From JAJDXW01 sp965243335 (GTDB lineage: Bacteria > Pseudomonadota > Gammaproteobacteria > HK1): a stretch of DNA of 64,000 nt. Made by a program: the position numbers and the translations under genes. The notes under the pieces are model-generated. The model searched no databases and was not told where the DNA came from. It saw only the letters and a program-made list of their open reading frames with translations. The stretch's first letter is position 1. Each line of letters begins with the position of its first letter. The stretch is from positions 2,356,001 to 2,420,000 of the forward strand of contig OZ251545.1 of assembly GCA_965243335.1 (NCBI GenBank), written 5' to 3'. Below, piece by piece: positions 25,348-33,733 of the stretch.

Positions 25348-26640
25348 CTAGCGGACCGGCATCACCAGGTCCGGGAGCCAGGTGGTGAGGGCGGGAAAGA
25401 ACGTCACCAGGAGCAGGGCGGCCAGCATCGTCAGGAAGATGGGCCACATGTGCCCCCAGAACTGCTGGAGCGAGATGCCGGAGATCCGGCACAGGAGGTA
25501 CATGGTGAGGCCGTAGGGAGGGGTGATCAGCCCGATCAGCAGGTTGAACACGGTGATGACGCCGAAGTGGACGACGTCGATCCCGAGGGCCTCCACCGTC
25601 GGCATCAGGATCGGCACGAAGACGAGCAGGATCGGCACGGTGTCGACCATGCTCCCGAGCAGGAGGTAGACGACGTTGACGCCGAGGAGGAACACGAGCG
25701 GCTCGTCGGTGATCCCGGTGAGCCACGTCGCCAGCGCATCGGCCGCGCCGTAGAGGGTGAGCACCCTCCCGAAGACCGCGGCCGCCGAGATGATGAGGAA
25801 CACCGCGCCGATCGTCCGGATCGTGTTCAGCATCTGGCGTGCGAAGCTCTTCACCGTCAGCTCCCGGTAGAAGAGCCCGCCGACCAGGACGACGGAGATG
25901 ACGCCCAGCACCGCCGCCTCGGTCGGGGTCGCGACCCCGGTGAGGATGCTCCCGAGCACGATGATCGGGATCACCAGCACGGGCAGCCCGACCGCGGTGG
26001 CCCGCACCCGCTCGCGATAGGGCATCCGGGGCTCGCGCGGGTAGTCGTTGCGCCGCGCGACGACGTAGGCCTGCGCCATCAGGAACAGCCCGAGCAGAAG
26101 GCCCGGAACCGCGCCCCCCAGGAAGAGCCGGCCGACCGACGTCTCCGTCGCCGCCGCGAAGATGATGAACGCGATGCTCGGCGGGATGAGGGGGCCGATG
26201 GTGGCCGCGCCGCCGATGATCGAGGCCGCGTAGGAGACCGGATAGCCGGCGCGGCGCATGCCCGGGATCAGCAGCTTCCCGGTGGCCGCGGCGTCGGCGA
26301 GGTCCGAGCCCGACATGCCGGCCATGACGATGTTCACGAGGACGCTGACGTGGGCCAGCCCCCCGGCGACGTGCCCGACGAACGCCTTGGCGAGGTTGAC
26401 GAGCCGCTGGGTGACCCCGCTCGCGAGGGCGAGGTCCCCCATCAGGATGAAGAACGGGATCGCCATGAGGACGAAGTGGTTGATCCCCTGCCACATCGTC
26501 GTCGGGATGGTCGAGAGCTTGATCCCGGTCGGGGCGAGCCAGAGCCCGACCAGCGAGGAAGCGATCAGGACGATGGCGATCGGTACCCGGAGCAGGAAGA
26601 GGGAGAAGAAGACCGCCAGCACGACGGCAAGGGGAGGCAC
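25348..26640 (-). CDS. dctM: TRAP transporter large permease DctM
   Basis: 430 residues with about twelve hydrophobic segments, the size and layout of DctM. Signatures include FFILMGDLALASGVTQRLV, VIMAGMSGSDLADAAATGKL-like text (NIVMAGMSGSDLADAAATG), GAATIGPLIPPSIAFIIFA and ITPPYGLTMYL near the end. It forms the sodium-driven channel that takes substrate handed over by the periplasmic DctP. The start ATG lies three bases after the dctQ stop. Like other TRAP systems it should import an organic acid or related solute; the substrate is not deducible from the permease. Confidence 0.95.
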   Translation of the reverse strand: MPPLAVVLAVFFSLFLLRVPIAIVLIASSLVGLWLAPTGIKLSTIPTTMWQGINHFVLMAIPFFILMGDLALASGVTQRLVNLAKAFVGHVAGGLAHVSVLVNIVMAGMSGSDLADAAATGKLLIPGMRRAGYPVSYAASIIGGAATIGPLIPPSIAFIIFAAATETSVGRLFLGGAVPGLLLGLFLMAQAYVVARRNDYPREPRMPYRERVRATAVGLPVLVIPIIVLGSILTGVATPTEAAVLGVISVVLVGGLFYRELTVKSFARQMLNTIRTIGAVFLIISAAAVFGRVLTLYGAADALATWLTGITDEPLVFLLGVNVVYLLLGSMVDTVPILLVFVPILMPTVEALGIDVVHFGVITVFNLLIGLITPPYGLTMYLLCRISGISLQQFWGHMWPIFLTMLAALLLVTFFPALTTWLPDLVMPVR

Positions 26641-26643
26641 GCG

Positions 26644-27252
26644 CTAGATCTCCGTGTTGACGCTCGAAGGGATCGGTACGCCGCGCACCCGCCGGACCAT
26701 GAGCGAGACGGTGTGCAGCACGAGGAGCGCCCCCGCGACGGGGATCGGCCAGGCGAACACGGAGAGCGGGAGGCCGAGGGCGATCGTGTACATGACCTCG
26801 AGCGACACCGCACTCTTCCAGCCGTACCACACCACCGGCAGGAGCACGCCGAGGGTGACCAGATCGCCGAACAGCCGCACCGCGAGCTGCGCCCGGGGCG
26901 GAAGCTGGTCGAAGATCACCGACATGCTGATGTGGTCGTCGCTCCGCTGGAGCGCGGCGGCGCCCCAGAGCGCCCCCCACACCATCACCAGCCGGCCGAA
27001 CTCCTCGGTCCAGGGCATGGTCAGGGTGTCGGACAGGAGGTAGCGCACGACCACCTGCAGGGCGGCGGACGCGAGCATCGCGAGCAGCAGGAAATGGCTC
27101 ACGGTGTCCTCAACCGCCTTCCAGAGGTCGAGCCCGCCGCCCTCCCCCCCGCGGCCCAGCCACTCCGCACGGAGGAGCCAGGACGCGGCGAGCGCCGCGG
27201 TCACGAGGACGAAGGCGAGGGCCTTCAGCTCGCCGGGGATCGGCATCATCAT
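26644..27252 (-). CDS. dctQ: TRAP transporter small permease DctQ
   Basis: 202 residues with four membrane segments. Family marks are VVVRYLLSDTLTMPWTEEFG, followed by WGALWGAAALQRSDDHISM (the conserved W-x-G-x-x...HI motif). It runs directly into dctM (three-base gap). An N-terminal segment of about 45 residues before the first conserved helix is longer than usual. It acts as a structural partner of DctM in the inner membrane. Confidence 0.93.
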   Translation of the reverse strand: MMMPIPGELKALAFVLVTAALAASWLLRAEWLGRGGEGGGLDLWKAVEDTVSHFLLLAMLASAALQVVVRYLLSDTLTMPWTEEFGRLVMVWGALWGAAALQRSDDHISMSVIFDQLPPRAQLAVRLFGDLVTLGVLLPVVWYGWKSAVSLEVMYTIALGLPLSVFAWPIPVAGALLVLHTVSLMVRRVRGVPIPSSVNTEI

Positions 27253-27411
27253 CGCGCCGTGCTCTCCCCCTCGGGACCGTCCACGGGGCCGTCCGCGGGG
27301 TTCATCGCGGGAGCCGCCCGGCGGTCGGTCCCGGGGTAGAACCCGCGGTCGATCCCCAGGCCGGCGCCGGGCCGCCTCGACCGCCCGGAGCGCGTCATGG
27401 CGGGCCCGGAC

Positions 27412-28251
27412 TCATGCGCGCCAAGTGCCCCATCGCCCGGCGTCGACCGCGGCGAAGAACGAGCCCGCCATCCGGTTGAACAGATCGGGCTCTTCGGAGT
27501 TCAGGGTGTGGCCGCACATCGGGATCACGGCGAGCCCGGCATGGGGGGCGGCATCGCGGATGAAGCGGCTCGGCTCGAACGCGGGTGCGTCCTGGTCGCC
27601 GCACGTCACCAGGATCGGCATGGAGAGCCGGCGAATACCCTCGGCAAGCTCGAAGACCGGGGCGCGGGGGATGAGGACCTCGCGCATGACGTGTTCCGCG
27701 CCGACCGGCGAGAGGCGGCGCATCCCGTCGACGAACTCCTGCCAGCCGCGCGGGTCCTTGGCGCGGAAGATGGCGCGCTGAGGGGCGTCCGCGACGTTCG
27801 CCACGATGCCTTCGCCGCCGTCGCGGGCGATGTCGTCCGCGAACCGCCGCGCCGCCTCGAGCCACGCCGCGCGGTCGACCGTGCCCGCCCCGGCTCCGGC
27901 CACGATGAGGCTCCGCGCCCGCTCGGGATGGGCGATGGCGAAGTTGAGAACGAGGTTCCCCCCGGTCGCGAGCCCCGCAAGGTGGACGCGGCCGAGCCCG
28001 AGGCCGTCGATGAGCCCGAGGAGGTCCGCGACGAAACCTTCGGGGCTGTATGCCTCGGGCGCCTCCGGCACGTCCGAGGGCGGGTATCCCCGGTAGTTCC
28101 AGGCAACGACGCGGTAGCGGCGGGCGAGGAACCGGATCTGGGGCTCCCAGGCCCGCATGTCGCCCGCGAACTCGTGGCAGAGGACGAGGGGAACGCCCTC
28201 CCCCGCCGACTCGTAGTAGAGGTCGGCCCCGTTGACGTGTACGAACGGCAT
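27412..28251 (-). CDS. Alpha/beta-hydrolase-fold protein lacking the nucleophile serine
   Basis: 279 residues; GGGGAGG upstream of the ATG. Standard alpha/beta-hydrolase order: VNGADLYYESAGEGVPLVLC, the oxyanion region (HEFAGDMRAWEPQI), VVAWNYRGYPPSDVPE, then the nucleophile elbow. The elbow reads GLATGG where active relatives have GxSxGG; the codon is GCG, so alanine replaces the catalytic serine. The acid (VTCGDQDAP) and His (PMCGHTLNSEEP) are retained. It may be a catalytically dead or non-hydrolytic member, or use another chemistry. It lies between dctP and dctQ on the same strand, so it probably works with the TRAP substrate. Confidence 0.85.
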   Translation of the reverse strand: MPFVHVNGADLYYESAGEGVPLVLCHEFAGDMRAWEPQIRFLARRYRVVAWNYRGYPPSDVPEAPEAYSPEGFVADLLGLIDGLGLGRVHLAGLATGGNLVLNFAIAHPERARSLIVAGAGAGTVDRAAWLEAARRFADDIARDGGEGIVANVADAPQRAIFRAKDPRGWQEFVDGMRRLSPVGAEHVMREVLIPRAPVFELAEGIRRLSMPILVTCGDQDAPAFEPSRFIRDAAPHAGLAVIPMCGHTLNSEEPDLFNRMAGSFFAAVDAGRWGTWRA

Positions 28252-28576
28252 CGCCTCCCCTCGATGAACGGCGCGGGCCGCGGTCCTTCACCCAGGCCGC
28301 CGCGGCGCCGGACCGGGAACGCCGCCCACCTGTCCCCCGGACCGGGCTCCCCCACACGCTTCGAGCGTGCGCCCCGGCCCCGACTCGCCCGCTCCCCCGC
28401 GAGCTGCGCCCGCGACGGGTCCCTCACGCGCCCCGACCCGGACCTCTCCCGGCGCCGGGCGCCCCGTCGGCGCCTCCGCCTCCCTCGGCTCGTGCGGCCC
28501 CTTGTCCCGGAACGCCGGCCCCCCCGCGCGGCGAACGCCGGGGGACCGCTCCCCGGAGCGCGGCTCCCTGGATGCC
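28252..28576. other. Gene-free spacer within the TRAP cluster
   Basis: About 325 bases between dctP and the hydrolase. Very C-rich, with no ORF of family character on either strand. I see no repeat copy or clear terminator. Confidence 0.4.
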
Positions 28577-29566
28577 CTATTCCTGCGCGGCGATGACCGC
28601 GCCCAGCACCTTGGGGCCGACGAAGACCGAGAACTTGTCGTGCACCTCCTTGGCGCGGGCCGCGAACGAGTCGCGCACGGGATCGGTCACGGTGATGCCG
28701 TTCGCGGCCATGAGGGCGATGGCGTCCTCGTTGGCCTTCCGGGCGCCGTCGCGCATCGTCTCACCTGCCGCGCGCGCCGCCTTCATGATGATCTCCTGGT
28801 GCTCCGCCGAGAGGGAGTCGTAGACGTCCAGGTTCATCAGGTACACGGTAGAGGTGAAGATGTGGTTGGAGACCGCGAGGTGGGTCGCGACCTCGTACTG
28901 CTTGGCGTCCGCCATCCCGTGGTAGTTGGTCTCCACCCCGTCGATGGCCTTCTGCTGGAGGGCGGAGTAGACCTCGGGCCAGGCCATCGGCACCGGGTTC
29001 CCCCCGAAGGCGCGGATCGTCTGGACGTACAACGGGTTCTCGACGATCCGGATCTTGCGGCCCTTCATGTCGTCCACCGATTCGATCGGGAAGCCGTTCG
29101 TCAGGAAGCCGCGGAACCCCCACACGCCCCACGCGAGCCCCTTGATCCCCTTGGGCTCCATGAGGGCCAGGATCTCATTGCCGACCGGGCCGTTCAGCAC
29201 CTCCCAGGCCGACTCGCGGCTCTTCCAGATGAACGGCAGCTCGGTGATGGAGAAGGTCGGCTCGATCGCGGCCGCGAGCCCGGAGCCCACCATCACCATG
29301 TCCAGCTCGCCGAGGCGGACCTGGGACACCATCTCGAGCTCCCCGCCGAGCTGTCCGTTCGGGAAGATCTCGATGTCGATCTCGCCGTTCGAGAGCTCCT
29401 TGGCCATCGCGGCCAGCCTAGTCGAGCCCTGGCCGGCGATCGCCTCGATGGTGGTGACGTGGCCGATGCGAAGCTTGACGCTCGCCTCCGCCGCCGCCCA
29501 CTCGGCCCAGCCGAAGACGGATACCGCGGCCACCGCGGCGGCCGTCCACTTGAGGTTTTTCAGCAT
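28577..29566 (-). CDS. dctP: TRAP transporter periplasmic substrate-binding protein DctP
   Basis: 329 residues from the ATG at 29566 (GGGAGG upstream), rejecting a longer frame into the spacer. Signal peptide (KWTAAAVAAVSVFGWAEWAAA), then the DctP fold: KLRIGHVTTIEAIAGQGSTR, LSNGEIDIEIFPNGQLGGEL (a signature of the family), RLGELDMVMVGSG, WGFRGFLTNGFPIESVDDMK with the conserved Arg that pairs with substrate carboxylate, and RKIRIVENPLYVQTIRAFG with MAWPEVYSALQQKAIDGVE. The retained Arg suggests an organic acid ligand. First gene of the cluster dctP, hydrolase, dctQ, dctM, threonine aldolase. Confidence 0.94.
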   Translation of the reverse strand: MLKNLKWTAAAVAAVSVFGWAEWAAAEASVKLRIGHVTTIEAIAGQGSTRLAAMAKELSNGEIDIEIFPNGQLGGELEMVSQVRLGELDMVMVGSGLAAAIEPTFSITELPFIWKSRESAWEVLNGPVGNEILALMEPKGIKGLAWGVWGFRGFLTNGFPIESVDDMKGRKIRIVENPLYVQTIRAFGGNPVPMAWPEVYSALQQKAIDGVETNYHGMADAKQYEVATHLAVSNHIFTSTVYLMNLDVYDSLSAEHQEIIMKAARAAGETMRDGARKANEDAIALMAANGITVTDPVRDSFAARAKEVHDKFSVFVGPKVLGAVIAAQE

Positions 29567-29759
29567 CGCGATTCCCTCCCGGGTGCACTGCAACCATCCT
29601 CCGACCGGCCCCCGGTGGTTGCCGGCCGGGACGCCGGGACCTCGCCGCACGCTCCCCCGGGAACGGAGCCCGCGCCCGAACCGGCGAATACGGCATCGGC
29701 CGGAGTATAGTCACATCCATGCTGGCGGGCACGCCGGCCGGATCGGAGACATGGGCGCT

Positions 29760-29905
29760 GCGGGGATTTTCGCCAGGCACACCTCATCGCGGACGTCCTG
29801 GGGGAACGCTTGTGTCCCGCTGGCAGAGGACCGAAGGTCCGGGGGCGAAACGCCCGGGGGAAATGCGGGCGAGACGCCCGCGTTCCCAAGGGGACATCAA
29901 CCGCG
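29760..29905. repeat. Composite palindromic intergenic repeat, copy 2
   Basis: Within a 470-base gene-free space between dctP and the VOC gene. The leader module (GGATTTTCGCCAGGCAC) and the inverted core (AATGCGGGCGAGACGCCCGC, then GTTCCCAAGG) are present; the direct core is degraded to GGAACGCTTGTGTCCCGC. The rest of the space, about 29906-30030, is GC-rich without a gene. Confidence 0.8.
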
Positions 29906-30040
29906 CAAGCGTCGCCGCCCCTCCTTCGTTTGCCGGGCCGGGCGGTCCGGGCCGGCGGGGACGCCCGCGCCGCGGTCGGCGCCCGCCCGAGGCGCCCGCT
30001 TCCCTCAACGCTCACGAACAAACGAACGAGGAACCATCGA

Positions 30041-30973
30041 ATGCTCACGACTGAACTCGCCTACGTGGCCGCCGTCACCCGGGACGTCGACGCGGCCGCC
30101 CGGGTCTTCGGCGACATGCTCGATCTTCCGCGGGTTGACCTCCCGGGACCCGGCGGCACGGACGTTCCGGTGTTCACCGCCGGACGGAGCGCCCTCGCCC
30201 TCTTCGAGCCCGGCGACCCGTGCGTCGGCGGCGCGGACCGCACCGGCATCCACCACATCGCCCTCGCGGCCGGGGACCCGGCGGGCGCCCGCGACGCGGC
30301 GGCGGAGGCCGGGGTGGGCGCAGGACCGGTCCGGGCGGCCCTCGGGGGCGGCGAGGCCTACGACCTCGACCCCGCCGAGACGCGCGGGGTCCTCACCCGG
30401 ATCAGCCCCCCGCTCGACCTGCCGCCCCCTTCGGGATGGGTCGAACGCCTTGACCACGTCGGGATCTCGACCAACGACTGCGCCGGCACCGAGGCGTGCT
30501 TCGCGCGCCGGCTCGGCTACGAGGTGGAGAGCCGGCAGAGCGACGTGGAGGTGTCGATCGCGGTCGAGAGCTTCACCTCCGACAAGTACGGGATCGTCTA
30601 CCACAACCGGCCGCCCCGGCGGGTCGGCGGCGGCCGGGTCGTCTTCATCACCATCGGCGACACCGAGCTCGAGGTCATCGAGCCGCTCGAGTTCGGCCCC
30701 GACGCCCCCGAGGTGCGGCACGGGCAGCGCGGCGACACCCGCCAGGACATGGGGACCCTCGCTCGCTTCGTGGACCGGCGCGGGCCGGGCCTCCACCACG
30801 TGGCCTTCAAGGTCCCCGACACGGACGAGGCCCTGCGCCGTTCGCGCGAGGGCGGGTGCCGGATGATCGACGACCGCGGACGGCCCGGCTCGCGGCGGGC
30901 GATGATCGGCTTCATCCACCCCGCCGCGCTCGGGGGGATCCTCGTCCACTTCGACGCCCGTGAGGAGCTCTGA
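30041..30973 (+). CDS. Two-domain VOC (glyoxalase/bleomycin-resistance/dioxygenase fold) protein
   Basis: 310 residues from the ATG at 30041, with GAGGAA upstream. Two VOC modules: residues 1-125 (LAYVAAVTRDVDAAARVFGD, TGIHHIALAAGD) and 135-305 (RLDHVGISTNDCAGTEACFA, ending AMIGFIHPAALGGILVHFD). The second resembles methylmalonyl-CoA epimerase or 4-hydroxyphenylpyruvate dioxygenase modules. Metal ligands H (DHVGI), H (GLHHVAFKV) and an acidic residue near the end are present, while the first domain has fewer. No operon partner on its strand. The reaction cannot be assigned. Confidence 0.82.
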   Translation: MLTTELAYVAAVTRDVDAAARVFGDMLDLPRVDLPGPGGTDVPVFTAGRSALALFEPGDPCVGGADRTGIHHIALAAGDPAGARDAAAEAGVGAGPVRAALGGGEAYDLDPAETRGVLTRISPPLDLPPPSGWVERLDHVGISTNDCAGTEACFARRLGYEVESRQSDVEVSIAVESFTSDKYGIVYHNRPPRRVGGGRVVFITIGDTELEVIEPLEFGPDAPEVRHGQRGDTRQDMGTLARFVDRRGPGLHHVAFKVPDTDEALRRSREGGCRMIDDRGRPGSRRAMIGFIHPAALGGILVHFDAREEL

Positions 30974-31002
30974 CGGATATTCGCCCCGGGACCGGCGGCG
31001 GC

Positions 31003-31863
31003 TCACGCGAGGCCGACCAGCTCCCGCACGTACTGCGGCAGCGCGAACGACGCCTTGTGGATCTCGGGGTTGTAGTAGCGGGTGCGGATGCCGGCCGCCG
31101 CGTAGCGCTCGCGCAGGGTCTCGACGGGGACCGCCCGCGGCGAAGGGTCGTCGCTCGCCCAGCCGAACAGCATGATCCCCCCCGCGTAGGTGGGCACCGC
31201 GGCCGAGAAGAAACGCCAGTCCCGGAACTGCCGGTCGAACGCGCGGGCGGTTCCGCGCGCGACTTCCGGCTGGAGGAACGCGACCCCGTTCTGGGTCACG
31301 AGCACCCCGCCCGGAGCGAGGGCGCGCCGGCAGCCCGCGTAGAACTCGGGGCGGAAGAGGGCCGTGCCGGGCCCCACCGGGTCCGTCGAGTCGACGATGA
31401 CGACGTCGAAACGCTCGACGGTCTCGGAGACGAACCGCGCGCCGTCCGCGATGACGATCTCGACCCGGGGATCGTCGAACGCCCCTGCGGAGTGGTTCGG
31501 GAGGTGTTCGCGGCAGGTGTCGATCACGTCCTGATCGACCTCGACCTGCACCACCCGCTCGACCGCGCGGTGGCGCAGCGCCTCGCGCAGCATCCCCCCG
31601 TCCCCGCCGCCGACGATGAGCACCCGCCGCGCCGCGCCGTGGGCGAAGAGGGGCGCGTGGGCAAGCATCTCGTGGTAGATGAACTCGTCGCCCTCGGTGG
31701 TCTGCACGACCCCGTCGAGCGCCATGACCCGCCCGAAGCACGGGTTCCGGAAGATGAGCAGGCGCTGGAGGCCGGTGGCGCGCTCCAGGTACACCCGGTC
31801 GACCTGGAACTCCTGCCGGTAGCCCTCGTGCAGCGTCTCCGCGAACGCCTTCCGCGTCTTCAG
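31003..31863 (-). CDS. speE: Spermidine synthase SpeE (polyamine aminopropyltransferase)
   Basis: About 286 residues if read from the CTG at 31863. RVLIVGGGDGGMLREALRH is the decarboxy-SAM-binding glycine motif, FGRVMALDGVVQTTEGDEF, then IYHEMLAHAPLF, is the N-terminal signature, and DVVIVDSTDPVGPGTALF holds the catalytic Asp. It transfers an aminopropyl group from decarboxylated SAM to putrescine. The conserved N-terminal text (KAFAETLHEGYRQEFQVDRV) lies upstream of the only standard start, a GTG at 31794. No ATG, GTG or TTG exists between that GTG and an in-frame stop. The CTG overlaps the speD stop (CTGA) and follows GGGGGG, so CUG initiation by coupling is proposed. Length then matches E. 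coli SpeE. Confidence 0.92.
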   Translation of the reverse strand: MKTRKAFAETLHEGYRQEFQVDRVYLERATGLQRLLIFRNPCFGRVMALDGVVQTTEGDEFIYHEMLAHAPLFAHGAARRVLIVGGGDGGMLREALRHRAVERVVQVEVDQDVIDTCREHLPNHSAGAFDDPRVEIVIADGARFVSETVERFDVVIVDSTDPVGPGTALFRPEFYAGCRRALAPGGVLVTQNGVAFLQPEVARGTARAFDRQFRDWRFFSAAVPTYAGGIMLFGWASDDPSPRAVPVETLRERYAAAGIRTRYYNPEIHKASFALPQYVRELVGLA

Positions 31864-32408
31864 GCCACCACCCCCCGCCGCTCAATCGACATCTCGACCC
31901 GGGCGGGCTCGAGCGCGCTCCGCAAGACCTCCGCCGCGAGCTCGGGCTGGCGCCCGCCGCACATGAACACGTCGAAGGCGGCGAAGCCCCGCTCCGGCCA
32001 CGTGTGGACGCTGATGTGGGATTCGGCGAGCACGGCGACCCCGGTCACCCCCCCGCCGTCCCCGAAGCGGTGCAGGTGGATGTGGAGCAGGGTCGCCCCC
32101 GAGACGTCGACCGCCCGGCGCATCGCGCGCTCGATGTAGCGCGCATCGTCAAGATGGCTCGCGCCCCAGAGGTCGAGGAGCACATGGGTGCCGGCGAACA
32201 CCTGCCCGCCCTGCTCCGCGAAGTGGTCGAGCGCGGCGGACGCCGCAATCGGCGCCGGGTCGAAGACGGGTGCGGGGCGGGTCTCGCCCACGGCGGCGGC
32301 GTACTTGACGGCCGATCCGCCGGGCCGCGGACGCCCCGGCGCGGCCGGTCTTCGGTGCAGGGCTTCCGGCCCGAAACGGGCAACGGTCGCCTCCCCCTTG
32401 GCGGTCAT
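31860..32408 (-). CDS. speD: S-adenosylmethionine decarboxylase proenzyme SpeD (SpeH type)
   Basis: 182 residues; ATG at 32408 with AGGAG nine bases upstream, preferred to an in-frame GTG at 32426. The self-processing site is visible: VLAESHISVHTWPERGFAAF, where cleavage between E129 and S130 makes the pyruvoyl group, and the His and the Cys of DVFMCGG serve in processing and catalysis. An N-terminal extension of about 50 residues, rich in Pro and Arg, precedes the core and is unusual for this short class. It makes decarboxylated SAM for SpeE, whose coding region overlaps its stop. Confidence 0.94.
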   Translation of the reverse strand: MTAKGEATVARFGPEALHRRPAAPGRPRPGGSAVKYAAAVGETRPAPVFDPAPIAASAALDHFAEQGGQVFAGTHVLLDLWGASHLDDARYIERAMRRAVDVSGATLLHIHLHRFGDGGGVTGVAVLAESHISVHTWPERGFAAFDVFMCGGRQPELAAEVLRSALEPARVEMSIERRGVVA

Positions 32409-32589
32409 CGAAATCTCACTCCTCACCGGCGCTCGCGGCAGGCCCGCGGAACGGTCGTTGGCTCATGCGCCGCCTCCGGGAGAAGCGCGGCGCGAGACTA
32501 GCTACCCATAAAACCCCGGTCGGGTGGCAGTGGGGCCGCGTAGTCTACGGCAAGCGCGCGAGCGGGCAAACCAGCCGCCTCGCGCCCGA

Positions 32590-32705
32590 GGCATGTGCGC
32601 GGTGGGGTTTTCGCCAGGCACGCCTCTCGCGGGCGCGTCCGTGGGGACGTGGGTGTCCTGGGAACGCGGGCGTCTCGCCCGCACAGGGGGTGTGAAGCGC
32701 CCGTG
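32590..32705. repeat. Composite palindromic intergenic repeat, copy 3
   Basis: In the 320-base gene-free space upstream of speD and downstream of the ABC transporter. Leader GCATGTGCGCGGTGGGG, TTTTCGCCAGGCACGCC, then the direct core GGGAACGCGGGCGTCTCGCC. The inverted partner core is missing here. Confidence 0.85.
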
Positions 32706-32728
32706 AACAACAGTGCGGGCGGGCCGGT

Positions 32729-33733
32729 TCAGCGGCCCTCTTCCGGCCGCTGCTCCATCCGGCCCGTCCGAAGGTGGCAGGCCGCGAGCTGGCCGGTGTC
32801 GAGCCGCGCCAGACGCGGCTCCTCCGACCGGCAGACGCGCTCCGCACAGGGACACCGGGGATGAAACCGGCAGCCGGGCGGGGGATCGATAGGGCTCGGG
32901 GGATCACCCTCCAGAATCGTCTCCTTGACCGTGTCGCCCCAGCTCCCGAGCACCGCGGCGGAGAGGAGGGCTTCCGTATAGGGATGGCGCGGGCTCTCGA
33001 AGAGGCGGCGGCGTTCTCCCAGCTCCACGACCTTGCCCGCATACATCACCAGGATGCGATCCGCCATGTACTCGGCGACGCTCAAGTCGTGGGTGATGAA
33101 GAGGTACGCCATCCCCATGTCCCGCTGCAGCTCCTTGAACAGGTTGAGGACATGGGCTTGGGCGGACAGATCGAGGGCGGCCACCGGTTCGTCCAGGACG
33201 ATGAGCTTCGGGCCGACGGAGATCGCCCGGGCGATCCCCACCCGCTGGCGCTGGCCCCCGCTCAGCTCGTGCGGGAGCCGGCGGGCGTGCATCGCGCTCA
33301 GCCCCACCCGTTCGAGGAGCTCCGCCACCTTCCCTTCGCGGTCGCCGTCGAGGAGGCCGTGCACCTTCAACGGGTAGGCAATGGCTTCGCCCGCCGTCAT
33401 CCGGGGGTTGAGAGAGCCGAACGGGTCCTGGAAGACGATCTGCATGAGCAGACGGATGCGCCGCAGCTCCTCGCGGCCGAGCCGCGTGATGTCGGCGCCG
33501 TCGAAGGAGATGGCCCCGGCGGTCGGGTCGAGGAGGCGAAGGACGAGTCTCCCGAGGGTCGACTTGCCGCACCCGGACTCGCCGACCACGGCCAGGACCT
33601 CGCCCGGAGCAACCGTGAAGCTCACCCCGTCCACCGCCTTGACCGCACGGCCCCGCGTCCCGAAGAGGCCCCGCCTTCCGCGGGCCGGGTAGTGCTTCTT
33701 CAGGCCTTCGACCCGGAGCAGGTCTTCAGCCAC
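32729..33733 (-). CDS. Peptide/nickel-type ABC transporter ATP-binding protein (OppF/DppF class)
   Basis: 334 residues. Walker A VVGESGCGKSTLGRLV, Q-loop (MQIVFQDPFGSLNPRMT), signature LSGGQRQRVGIARAI, Walker B LIVLDEPVAALDLSAQA, H-loop ITHDLSV, and the C-terminal oligopeptide-type tail with clustered Cys (GCRFHPRCPCAERVC), which often binds a 4Fe-4S cluster in DppD/F-type proteins. Begins with a GTG that overlaps the stop of the preceding ATPase gene, with GGAAGAAG upstream. It is the last gene of the operon SBP-permease-permease-ATPase-ATPase. Confidence 0.93.
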   Translation of the reverse strand: MAEDLLRVEGLKKHYPARGRRGLFGTRGRAVKAVDGVSFTVAPGEVLAVVGESGCGKSTLGRLVLRLLDPTAGAISFDGADITRLGREELRRIRLLMQIVFQDPFGSLNPRMTAGEAIAYPLKVHGLLDGDREGKVAELLERVGLSAMHARRLPHELSGGQRQRVGIARAISVGPKLIVLDEPVAALDLSAQAHVLNLFKELQRDMGMAYLFITHDLSVAEYMADRILVMYAGKVVELGERRRLFESPRHPYTEALLSAAVLGSWGDTVKETILEGDPPSPIDPPPGCRFHPRCPCAERVCRSEEPRLARLDTGQLAACHLRTGRMEQRPEEGR

